Under the pieces are notes generated by a model. The model did no database searches and was not told where the DNA came from. It saw only the letters and a list, made by a program, of their open reading frames with translations. 64,000 nucleotides of DNA from Candidatus Peregrinibacteria bacterium (lineage in GTDB: Bacteria > Patescibacteriota > Gracilibacteria > Peribacterales > Peribacteraceae). The translations under genes and the position numbers were made by a program. The stretch covers positions 1 through 64,000 of the forward strand of contig JAUSFD010000005.1 of NCBI GenBank assembly GCA_030649955.1. The letters run 5' to 3'. Shown here one piece after another: positions 40,270 through 47,884 of this stretch; position 1 is the first letter of the stretch; every line of letters begins with the position of its first letter.

Positions 40270-40767
40270 TCAGCTCGCCTCGCGCATTTCATTATCGCTC
40301 CTTGCCAGTTTTCGCTCGAGGGCGAGCAAGGCACGCACCTGCTGCACATCATCCTCCATTTCCTCCTTGAGCGAGCGTCTGCCTTTCCCCCCCTTGTCCT
40401 TCCTCTCTGGTGGAGTGAAGACTTCAGTGATCTGCAGTCGACTGAGCTTGATGAGGAAGAGCCGGCGAGTGTCGTGCGGGACCCCATACGTATCCTGTGC
40501 AATTTCCTCCAAATGGAGGGCAGTTCCCGATCGCAATTTTTTCATGTATACGAGGGCCGCTTTCAGCGATGCTATTCCGTGTGTCTCCTGCTTCTCCTGG
40601 AGTTGCTCCGTAGCATTGATAGTGCAGCCCAGTGTTCTGCGCTCATTCCTCAGTATTGCACGATCCGTAATTTCTTTCTCGAGCTCTTCGCGTGCTGCGG
40701 TTACGAGGTCAGGTGTGATCTTTTCTGAGAGAGCCGTTTGCAGAAGTGATAGTTTGTGCGCTTCCAT
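40270..40767 (-). CDS. Hypothetical coiled-coil protein
   Basis: A 165-residue protein, predominantly helical with a likely coiled coil in residues 20-60 (AAREELEKEITDRAILRNERR) and a basic stretch (PPERKDKGGKGRRSLKEEME). No signal or membrane segment. An AT-rich promoter (TATTATAAAT) ends 6-7 nt before the ATG, so the mRNA is probably leaderless. Family not recognised. Confidence 0.7.
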   Translation of the reverse strand: MEAHKLSLLQTALSEKITPDLVTAAREELEKEITDRAILRNERRTLGCTINATEQLQEKQETHGIASLKAALVYMKKLRSGTALHLEEIAQDTYGVPHDTRRLFLIKLSRLQITEVFTPPERKDKGGKGRRSLKEEMEDDVQQVRALLALERKLARSDNEMREAS

Positions 40768-40866
40768 TGGAGTATTTATAATACAATAATAGTTTCATGT
40801 CAATCCTCTCCATCCCTCTCTCCATCCCTTCGGTTATCCTGAGAGCTAGGGCACAATGCGAACTCG

Positions 40867-41964
40867 ATGAAGATCCTCCTCGCAACCGGCATCTACCCTC
40901 CCGACATCGGGGGGCCAGCGACGTACGTGCGGGCGCTTGCAGAGCAATTCACGGAGCGTGGGCATGAGGTGACGGTGGTTACGTACGGGGAAGGGCAGCG
41001 AGGGCAGCCAAGGCAGCAAGGGCAGGAACGTTGGAATGTCGTCACTGTAGGAAAGCATGGCGGTCCCATTCTGCGATGGCTCCGGTACGCACGTGCACTC
41101 CGGGAGCATGGGAAGGATGCGGATATCGTGTACGCGTTCTCCTCCGTGAGCTGCGGGATGCCACTCGCTTTCGCGAGTGCGCTTCGTGCGAAGAAGGTCC
41201 TGCGCCTGGGGGGAGACTTCTTCTGGGAGCGGTACACGGATGGCGGTGGCATGCAGTCACTCACAGAATGGTACGCGAGTGGGCATGGGCGCAGTGCTCT
41301 GTACAGGTACGTGCTCCACTCGTTCGATGCGATCGTCTTCTCCACGCGCTTCCAGCAGGAGCTCTACGAGCGATCGTTCAAGGATCTCCCGCGTCACACG
41401 GTGATCGAGAATGCCCTTCCCGCGGGGAAGCCCGTCCTCCATCAGCCGCACTCTCCTCTCCACCTCCTCTTCGTTGGGCGTCTTGTGGCCTTCAAGAATC
41501 TGCTCCCTCTCCTCCGGGCTGTCACAGACATGAGTTTTGTTCTGACAATCGTCGGTGATGGTCCAATGCGTCCGCAGATCGAGCGGGAAGTTGCACAACT
41601 GGGTGGGCGCGTCACACTCCGCCCTCCTGTTCATGGGGAAGAGAAAGCACGCCTCTTCGCCGAGCATGATCTCCTCGTCCTCCCTTCCATTACAGAATTG
41701 AGCCCGAATGTGGCGCTCGAAGCTCGTTCTGCCGGGCTTCCTGTTCTCATTACGCAGGAGACAGGATTGAGCGCTGCTCTCCTCACGGGAATGCAGAAGG
41801 CACTGCTCCGCACGCCCGAAGAGATTGGCTCTGCGCTGCAGCGCGTTGGGGAGGATTACAAGACCATCGCGACTGAAGCAGCATCTCCTCTCTCAGAGAG
41901 GATGTGGGAGCACGTTGCGGAGGAGCATGAGAGATTCTTCACTTCTCTTCCGTCCAAGGCATGA
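40867..41964 (+). CDS. GT4 family glycosyltransferase
   Basis: A 365-residue GT-B enzyme. The N-terminus (ILLATGIYPPDIGGPATYVRAL) is the common acceptor-domain start. The donor domain has LLFVGRLVAFKNLLPLL, IVGDGPMRPQIE and SITELSPNVALEARSAG as the EX7E motif. Residues 41-54 (GEGQRGQPRQQGQE) are coded by GGGCAGC word repeats and look like an insertion in a surface loop. CACAAT lies 9 nt before the ATG. It is the first of three GT4 genes coupled by ATGA overlaps. Confidence 0.92.
   Translation: MKILLATGIYPPDIGGPATYVRALAEQFTERGHEVTVVTYGEGQRGQPRQQGQERWNVVTVGKHGGPILRWLRYARALREHGKDADIVYAFSSVSCGMPLAFASALRAKKVLRLGGDFFWERYTDGGGMQSLTEWYASGHGRSALYRYVLHSFDAIVFSTRFQQELYERSFKDLPRHTVIENALPAGKPVLHQPHSPLHLLFVGRLVAFKNLLPLLRAVTDMSFVLTIVGDGPMRPQIEREVAQLGGRVTLRPPVHGEEKARLFAEHDLLVLPSITELSPNVALEARSAGLPVLITQETGLSAALLTGMQKALLRTPEEIGSALQRVGEDYKTIATEAASPLSERMWEHVAEEHERFFTSLPSKA
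40988..41027. repeat. GGGCAGC word repeats inside a GT4 gene
   Basis: Four degenerate 8-nt words, AGGGCAGCG, AGGGCAGCC, AAGGCAGCA and AGGGCAGG, stay in frame with the gene. The same words form an intergenic dyad at 44074-44157. Confidence 0.75.
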
Positions 41965-43067
41965 ATCTCCTCATGGTTAGCGGCGATCGGTCTGTCCTCC
42001 AAGGCAAGAAGGGCGCGTTCCACTACACGCTCGAGGAGTTCGCGAAGCACTGGGGTAGGATCGATATTCTCAGTCCGCGTGTGGCAGAGGCGAATGCGGA
42101 GACGAGACACCCCTTCCCAAACGTGCACTTCCATCCATCACCGGGGCGATTGTGGCGACAGCCGCGATGGATCCTTCGGAAGGGGAGGGAACTCATCCAT
42201 GAGTACAAGCATGCGGTGATGACTGTCCATGAGTACCCGCCGTTCTACAACGGCATCGGGGCGGAGAAATTGCAGGAGAGGACGCGAATCCCGTACGCGC
42301 TCGAAATTCACCATATCATTGGGTATCCCAAGGCTGCATCTGCTGCGGAATGGATCGGGCGGCTCCTCTCGCGGCGTGTGCTTCCCATCGATGCGAAGAA
42401 AGCGAAGGCTGTGCGTGTGGTGAATCAGGGGACGAAGGATACTCTGGCTCGATGGGGCATTCCCGCAGAGAAAATACACGTCGTGCCATCCTTTTACCTC
42501 GATACTGCAGTCCTCAAGCCGGATCGGAGTGTGACGAAGCAGTACGATCTCGCGTTCTGCGGGAGACTGGTGAAGAACAAAGGACTCCTCCCACTACTGA
42601 ACACGCTTTCGACGATGGAGAAGGTCTCTCTCCTCGTCATTGGCGATGGGTCGGAGCGCGGGAGAGCGGAGGCATTCGTGCAATCTCATGGACTCACGGA
42701 ACGTGTGACATTCCTTGGATGGCTGCCAACTCAAGAGGACGTGATCCGTGCGATCCAGAGCGCAAAAGTCTTCATCGTGAACTCTCTGAGTGAAGGAGGA
42801 CCGCGCGTTGCGCTGGAGGCGATGGCGTGCGGGATGCCCGTCGTGGCGACACGCGTTGGTGTTCTTCCCGATGTGATTCGCGATGGGGTGAATGGATTCC
42901 TGACCGACGGTACGAGCAGCGATTTGCAGCGACGCATCACATCCCTGCTTTCCGATTCTTCACTCCCGGAGCGCATCGGCAAAGAAGCCGAACACATCAT
43001 CGAGACTTTCGAGCGCTCGCGATTGATCGCGCAGTACGCTGAGTTCATCCGCTCCCTCGCCACATGA
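41961..43067 (+). CDS. GT4 family glycosyltransferase
   Basis: A 368-residue GT-B enzyme with LAFCGRLVKNKGLLPLLNTL, VIGDGSERGRAEAF and the EX7E motif in SLSEGGPRVALEAMACG, then GVLPDVIRDGVNGFL. Its ATG overlaps the preceding stop (ATGA, 41961-41964), and its own stop overlaps the next start in the same way, so the three GT4 enzymes should be made in step and probably act in one pathway. Confidence 0.92.
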   Translation: MNLLMVSGDRSVLQGKKGAFHYTLEEFAKHWGRIDILSPRVAEANAETRHPFPNVHFHPSPGRLWRQPRWILRKGRELIHEYKHAVMTVHEYPPFYNGIGAEKLQERTRIPYALEIHHIIGYPKAASAAEWIGRLLSRRVLPIDAKKAKAVRVVNQGTKDTLARWGIPAEKIHVVPSFYLDTAVLKPDRSVTKQYDLAFCGRLVKNKGLLPLLNTLSTMEKVSLLVIGDGSERGRAEAFVQSHGLTERVTFLGWLPTQEDVIRAIQSAKVFIVNSLSEGGPRVALEAMACGMPVVATRVGVLPDVIRDGVNGFLTDGTSSDLQRRITSLLSDSSLPERIGKEAEHIIETFERSRLIAQYAEFIRSLAT

Positions 43068-44074
43068 AACTACTCATCGTCACACAGAAGGTTGATGCCA
43101 TCGATCCCATCCTGGGATTCTTCCACCGCTGGCTCCAGGAGTTCGCGGGCGAGTGTAAACACCTCACCGTGATCGGCCAGCTCGTAGGGAAGCACGATCT
43201 CCCGAAAAATGTCCGCGTCCTCTCGCTGGGGAAAGAAAAGGGGAGGGGGAAATGGGGGCAGGTCCTGCGCTACTGGGGGCTCCTCTGGAAGCACCGCCGG
43301 GAGTACGACGCGGTCCTCGTACACATGGTGCCCATCTGGGTGGTCTTTGGGATTCCCCTGACGGTGCTCCTCAGAAAGCCTGTATACCTCTGGTACGAAG
43401 CACGGGGGAAGCGCTGGCCATTGAAGGTAGCACTGCGCATCGTGCGGAAAGTGTTCAGCGCGTCTTTGCACGGGATGCCGCTCCCCTCACAAAAGAGTGT
43501 CATCACTGGGCATGGGATCGACACGGAGCTCTTCCGTCCCGGAGGGGAACGCGAAGAAGGACTCCTCGTGAGCGTGGGGCGCATCACGAAGGCGAAGCGA
43601 CTGGATGTCCTCCTCCGCTGCCTCAAGGAACTCCCGCGACACTTCCGCCTCTCCATCGTTGGGGTGCCGATTACCATGGAGGACCGCAGCTACCTTTCCG
43701 TATTCAACGAAAAAGTGCGTGCTGGTGGCTTCAAGGCACGCGTCACCATCCACCCACTCCCGCAGGAGCACCTGGTTCCCCTCCTGCAGCGTGCGCAGAT
43801 ATTCCTGCATGCGAGCGAGACCAGCCTCGATAAAGTCGTCCTGGAAGCGATGTCCTGCGGTTGCATGGTGCTCTCCTGTTCTCCTGCTGCACGCGATGTT
43901 CTGCCACCGGAATGCTTCTGCACTCCAGAGAAGATGGCTTCCTGCTTGAAGAGTCTTCTCGCGCTGCCTCCGGAGGAGCGCGCATCCCTCGCGAAAGAAC
44001 TCCGTCGCAGAATAACGACGGACCACAGCGTCACGGCCCTCATTGAGTGTTTGGTGAGCGAGATGACTCGGTGA
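43064..44074 (+). CDS. GT4 family glycosyltransferase
   Basis: A 336-residue GT-B enzyme. The N-terminal domain is short (MKLLIVTQKVDAIDPILGFF). The donor domain has GLLVSVGRITKAKRLDVLL and the EX7E motif in ASETSLDKVVLEAMSCG, but then VLSCSPAARDVLPP in place of the usual GVPDVV stretch. Last of the ATGA-coupled trio. Confidence 0.9.
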   Translation: MKLLIVTQKVDAIDPILGFFHRWLQEFAGECKHLTVIGQLVGKHDLPKNVRVLSLGKEKGRGKWGQVLRYWGLLWKHRREYDAVLVHMVPIWVVFGIPLTVLLRKPVYLWYEARGKRWPLKVALRIVRKVFSASLHGMPLPSQKSVITGHGIDTELFRPGGEREEGLLVSVGRITKAKRLDVLLRCLKELPRHFRLSIVGVPITMEDRSYLSVFNEKVRAGGFKARVTIHPLPQEHLVPLLQRAQIFLHASETSLDKVVLEAMSCGCMVLSCSPAARDVLPPECFCTPEKMASCLKSLLALPPEERASLAKELRRRITTDHSVTALIECLVSEMTR

Positions 44075-44157
44075 GGAAGGGCAGGCAAGGCAGGAACGGC
44101 AGGAAAGGCAGCATGTGAATTACCTTCCTGCCCTCGCTGCCCTTCCTGCCTTCCCCA
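44074..44157. repeat. GGCAGGAA word-repeat dyad
   Basis: GAAGGGCAGGCAAGGCAGGA and ACGGCAGGAAAGGCAGC on the left pair with CCTTCCTGCCCTCGCTGCCC and TTCCTGCCTTCC on the right. It lies between convergent genes. Confidence 0.8.
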
Positions 44158-44180
44158 GAAATGCTGTGCAGGAGAGAGCG

Positions 44181-44585
44181 TCAACCCAGAGGCTTGTGAT
44201 CTCCCCCACTGTCTTCCCGCATGCGGAGGAGAGTCTCTGCCATGTCCAGGAGCGAGTGGATTGTCATGTTCTTCTTCACGAAGTAGCCATCCATCCCCAG
44301 CTCTTCCCCGCGCTTGCGGTAGTCCTCCTGGTCGAAGTTTGTGAGGACGATGATGGGGAAGGTGCGGCTGGATCGCGGCCATTTCTCCAGCACCCCGAAT
44401 CCGTCGACCTTTGGCATGCGGATGTCGCAGATGAAGAGGTCTGGCTTCTGCTCACTGAGCATCTTCAGCGCTTCCTCCCCGTCCGCCGCTGTCCGGATCT
44501 CGTACCCGGCGTAGCTGAACTTCTTCGCGTAGAGGCCCCTGAGCATCGCGTCGTCTTCCGCGATGAGAATCGACCGTTTCATCAT
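44181..44585 (-). CDS. Single-domain CheY-like response regulator
   Basis: A 134-residue receiver domain without an output domain. Acidic pocket D11/D12, phosphorylated D54 (FICDIRMPKVDG), T82 (IIVLTNF) and K104 (YFVKKNM) are all present, so it should be phosphorylatable. No histidine kinase or output partner is near, so it is an orphan. TACTAT ends 9 nt before the ATG, so the leader is very short. Confidence 0.93.
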   Translation of the reverse strand: MMKRSILIAEDDAMLRGLYAKKFSYAGYEIRTAADGEEALKMLSEQKPDLFICDIRMPKVDGFGVLEKWPRSSRTFPIIVLTNFDQEDYRKRGEELGMDGYFVKKNMTIHSLLDMAETLLRMREDSGGDHKPLG

Positions 44586-44676
44586 CGAGTGCCAATAGTA
44601 GGCTCATACTGGGAAATTGGGAATTGCTTCCCAGCGCTACCGTGACCGAATGCGCTCCCCCCTGTACGCTCTCCCC

Positions 44677-45384
44677 ATGGACCAGCCACGTCTGAGCATC
44701 GTCATGCCCGTGTACAACGAGGAGCGCACGCTCGAGCGGATCGTCGACCGCGTGATCCAGGCGTGTGGGAGCTTTAGCGAGATCATCTTCGTCAACGATG
44801 GATCGAAGGATCATTCTCTTTCGATGCTCCAGCGCCTCAAGCGTCCGCAGGACACCGTGCTCACGAAGCCGAACGGTGGCAAAGGCTCCGCTGTCCGTAT
44901 GGGGTACGAGCACGTGCGGGGGCGCTACACCATCGTGCAGGACGCGGACCTGGAGTACAGCCCGGAGGAAATTCCTGCTCTGCTCTCCCATGCGGAATCC
45001 CAGAATCTCCCCGCACTCTTCGGATCGCGCAGACTCAAGAAGCAGAAGCAGTTCAAGCACTTCATCGTCTTCATCGGTGGCTCCCTCCTCACGTACATCT
45101 GCAACCTCCTGTACGGCACGCGCCTCACGGACCAGCCGACGTGCTACAAGATGGTGCGCACGGATGTCCTGAAGACCTTCCCCATGAAGGAGAATGATTT
45201 CCGCTTCGATCCTGAGCTCACCTGCATGCTCGCGCGCAATCATTTCCCCATTGTAGAGCTTCCGATCTCCTACGCTCCGCGTTCCTTTGAGGAAGGGAAG
45301 AAGATCAACTGGAAGGACTGGTTCAAGTGGGTCTGGGTGTTCGTGAAGATGAGATTCACTCCACTGCGTATGCTCCGCAAATGA
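44677..45384 (+). CDS. GT2 glycosyltransferase (DPM1-like)
   Basis: A 235-residue GT-A enzyme of the dolichol-phosphate-sugar-synthase type. The motifs are LSIVMPVYNEERTL, IIFVNDGSKDHSL, NGGKGSAVRMGYEHV, the metal site QDADLEYSP and the acceptor-side DQPTCYKMVRTDVL. No C-terminal membrane domain. The ATG at 44677 is chosen because TACGCT (44665-44670) ends exactly 6 nt before it. It is followed by a repeat block and a GT-C-like enzyme that could use its product. Confidence 0.92.
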   Translation: MDQPRLSIVMPVYNEERTLERIVDRVIQACGSFSEIIFVNDGSKDHSLSMLQRLKRPQDTVLTKPNGGKGSAVRMGYEHVRGRYTIVQDADLEYSPEEIPALLSHAESQNLPALFGSRRLKKQKQFKHFIVFIGGSLLTYICNLLYGTRLTDQPTCYKMVRTDVLKTFPMKENDFRFDPELTCMLARNHFPIVELPISYAPRSFEEGKKINWKDWFKWVWVFVKMRFTPLRMLRK

Positions 45385-45397
45385 TTGCTCCAGACAG

Positions 45398-45465
45398 AAT
45401 GTAGAATGTTGAATGTAGAATGTAGAATGGTCTATATTCCACATTCAATATTCAATATTCATCTC
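45398..45465. repeat. AATGTAGA/ATTCAATATTC word-repeat dyad
   Basis: GAATGTTGAATGTAGAATGT on the left and CCACATTCAATATTCAATAT on the right are complementary arms with almost no spacer. They lie between two tandem genes. Confidence 0.8.
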
Positions 45466-45472
45466 CGTTCAA

Positions 45473-46852
45473 ATGCTCAGCATCAAATGGAAATCGGCAA
45501 CAATCCTCTCCATTGCTTGCATTGTACTTTTTGTCCTCTGGCTGCCGGGAGCGGGCTACCCCGTCGTGAGTGACACAGCGATCTACGCCCTCCTCGGCGA
45601 GAGCCTTTGGCAACATGGGACGTACGCTCTCTTCGGCGTGCCATACGCCAAGCATTTACCACTCCATGCGTTCGTGAGTTACCCCTTCACTGCGGCTCTG
45701 GGATTCCACCTTGGCATGAAGTTCGCGAGCCTCGTCGCAGGGTGGTTCGTTCTCCTGGGAACATACCTGGTATTCCGTGATGCGATGGCGAGGACGATAG
45801 GACTCCTCGCCGTAGTATTTCTCCTCCTCCATCACGGGTTCCTCCTCCTGACGCAGCTGGGGTCTGCAGATCTCCTCTTCACCGCACTCTTCCTCTTCTC
45901 CCTCTGGGGATTCCTCCGCGCGCAGGAGGATGAGCGATGGTATCTCTTCGCTGGTGTGCTCGCCGGTCTCGCATGCCTCACGCGCTACAACGGCTTACCG
46001 CTCTTCCCTCTGTATCTGGGGTTCGTGCTCTTCCGTCGAAGGGATCATCTGTGGTCGCCCTGGTTCTGGGGTGGGCTCGTGAGTGGGGCAGTACTGCTCT
46101 CGCTCTGGTTCCTCCGCAATGCCCTCGTCTTCGGGAATCCGCTCTACACCGAGTACACCGGTGAGCTCACTGCGCAAGCGCCGTCGCTCATCACGCAGTT
46201 CCTCTCCAACATCGTGTACTACGGCAATCCTCTGCAGAACGTACTTCCTGTTCTCCTCCTCTTCGGGATCTACGGGATCGTGCGCGGATGGAGGGCGCAT
46301 CTATTCCTCGTGCTCGCGATGCTCTGCGTCTGGATTCTCACGGCTGTGTGGTGGGTGCAGGCGCTGCGATTCGCGTTCCCGGGCTACCCCATCCTCCTGG
46401 GCTTCGCTGCGTACGGCATGATCGCCGCAATTCGCGATGTGCGCCGGTGGCCAGCCCTCACGACGCTGTTCCTCATGATCCTCATCCTCGGGATGCATGG
46501 ATTCGCGATCTGTCTCTACACCTACGGTGCGTGCAATGCGAGGTTCGACCGAGTGATCGGGAACATTCCTGGCAACCTGGGACTTTCCTCGGAAGGTTTC
46601 TACACGTGGGATCTCGCCCGCGACTACATCGATGCCCATGCGGAGGAGGGTGCGCACGTTCTCGTCGAAGGGGAGATCAATCAGGTTGTCTGGCAACAGG
46701 GGGTCTTCCGTGAGGATCTCCAGATTGCGGGTGAGCAGGCTGGAGCATGTCCGCTCTACGCAATTACTCAACAGCCGCGCGAGGGCGACAATGTCCTCTT
46801 CGCCACGGTCGCTGCCCCTCGAACTTCTGTAACGCTACAGCGCTGCCCGTAG
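45473..46852 (+). CDS. GT39-like membrane glycosyltransferase
   Basis: A 459-residue protein with about ten membrane segments. The first external loop carries YPVVSDTAIYALLGESLWQHG, the acidic motif typical of ArnT/PMT-like GT-C enzymes, and ACLTRYNGLPLFPLYLG is a further common block. A soluble C-terminal tail of about 90 residues follows the last helix. Its 3' end overlaps the convergent next gene by 18 nt. Sugar donor is presumably a polyprenyl-phosphate sugar. Confidence 0.82.
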   Translation: MLSIKWKSATILSIACIVLFVLWLPGAGYPVVSDTAIYALLGESLWQHGTYALFGVPYAKHLPLHAFVSYPFTAALGFHLGMKFASLVAGWFVLLGTYLVFRDAMARTIGLLAVVFLLLHHGFLLLTQLGSADLLFTALFLFSLWGFLRAQEDERWYLFAGVLAGLACLTRYNGLPLFPLYLGFVLFRRRDHLWSPWFWGGLVSGAVLLSLWFLRNALVFGNPLYTEYTGELTAQAPSLITQFLSNIVYYGNPLQNVLPVLLLFGIYGIVRGWRAHLFLVLAMLCVWILTAVWWVQALRFAFPGYPILLGFAAYGMIAAIRDVRRWPALTTLFLMILILGMHGFAICLYTYGACNARFDRVIGNIPGNLGLSSEGFYTWDLARDYIDAHAEEGAHVLVEGEINQVVWQQGVFREDLQIAGEQAGACPLYAITQQPREGDNVLFATVAAPRTSVTLQRCP

Positions 46853-47863
46853 GCGTTCACTCGCCTCCTCGATCCATGCAAAGGATTGGCCATTGCGGAG
46901 GAACAGTTTGTGATCTGCAGCAATCTTCTCGAGTTCTCTTCGCGAGGGGAGCGACGGGAGGGGATAGTGCTTCCCGGTGATCCGCTCGGAGAGCTCCTGG
47001 ATCGTGCACACGGCGAGCATGGCGGAGAGCGTGCCGAAGAGCACGTTGCCACTCCACTGCTGCTTGGGAGGTGAGAGGTAGTAGTCGATCACTTGCTCCG
47101 ATGTCTTGAAGTAATTGAGCAGCATCACTGCGCCGCTCATTCCACTAAATCCCGTGAGGCATTCCTTGCGCTCCTCCTCGGAGACGATTGCGCACCGGTA
47201 GCCTTTCTTGAGAAGGACTTCATTCGCAAGATCAAAGGTATCGTAGCGACCGGGGAGCTTGCCAATATCCGACGGGTGATCATTGCTATCTGCGGGCGCG
47301 AGCGAGAGACGCTCTTTCTTCACGAAGATGTCTCGATTGATTGCAGTGCAGTAGCTACTGCTCACGGTGTGGCTCTTGCCCTCAATCTCGTAGTGCCACC
47401 AGTCGCGAGGACGGAAGCTTACAGATGCGGTGTTGGGATCGGCGAATTCCCGATCGAGGATGGTGAGCATCTTCGGACTCATCGGGAACATGTCATCGTC
47501 GCAGATCCATCCGATGCGGCGGTTCCTCGCGATGTGGTACAGGAACTCGTCGCACTTCGTCGCGGCGTAGAAATTGAGGAAGGGGAGGACGAGCGCATGG
47601 GGGAAGTCCCGCTTCTTGAGCTTTCCGGAACAATCGAAGATGACGATGTCGACACCGTCCCCCAAATTCTTCCGTGCGAAGTGGTACCACACGTGTATCA
47701 TCGGCGGGAGGATGTTCATGGTGCAGAGAGCAGGCTTTATGCCCACGGGCAGTGATGCACGGGTGAGGTAGTACCGCAGGGTCGGCAGCAGCGTGCGTCG
47801 TGCGCTCAGGATGCTGAAGCGCCGGAATGTGTACGGCAGGAGTTGGTAGTAGTTCTTCGCGAT
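46835..47863 (-). CDS. Putative glycosyltransferase, GT-A-like
   Basis: A 342-residue soluble protein. A strand resembling a GT-A start (PALCTMNILPPMIHVWYHF) is followed by VDIVIFDCSG and a DxD-like metal site in IGWICDDDMFPMSPKM, so a nucleotide-sugar transferase is likely although the family is not clear. There is no ATG, GTG or TTG near the 5' end of the conserved frame. TATACT (47870-47875) ends exactly 6 nt before an in-frame ATC at 47863. An ATC start is proposed, with a GTG about 40 codons in as alternative. Confidence 0.7.
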   Translation of the reverse strand: MAKNYYQLLPYTFRRFSILSARRTLLPTLRYYLTRASLPVGIKPALCTMNILPPMIHVWYHFARKNLGDGVDIVIFDCSGKLKKRDFPHALVLPFLNFYAATKCDEFLYHIARNRRIGWICDDDMFPMSPKMLTILDREFADPNTASVSFRPRDWWHYEIEGKSHTVSSSYCTAINRDIFVKKERLSLAPADSNDHPSDIGKLPGRYDTFDLANEVLLKKGYRCAIVSEEERKECLTGFSGMSGAVMLLNYFKTSEQVIDYYLSPPKQQWSGNVLFGTLSAMLAVCTIQELSERITGKHYPLPSLPSRRELEKIAADHKLFLRNGQSFAWIEEASERLRAAL

Positions 47864-47869
47864 GCCTGC

Positions 47870-47877
47870 AGTATACT
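47870..47877. promoter_or_regulatory. Palindromic -10 shared by two divergent genes
   Basis: AGTATACT is its own complement. Rightward, TATACT (47872-47877) ends 7 nt before the ATG at 47885. Leftward, TATACT ends 6 nt before the ATC at 47863. One element therefore appears to serve two divergent leaderless transcripts, which could not fire at the same moment. Confidence 0.6.
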
Positions 47878-47884
47878 GGAGCGC

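Noticed and set aside
9887-45465. Word-repeat dyads as ordinary rho-independent terminators
   Set aside because: None is followed by a T-run, and several lie between divergent genes where no transcript ends.
47093-47755. Plus-strand frame opposite the GT-A-like gene
   Set aside because: Shadow of the minus-strand gene, which has DxD and strand-like motifs and a promoter.
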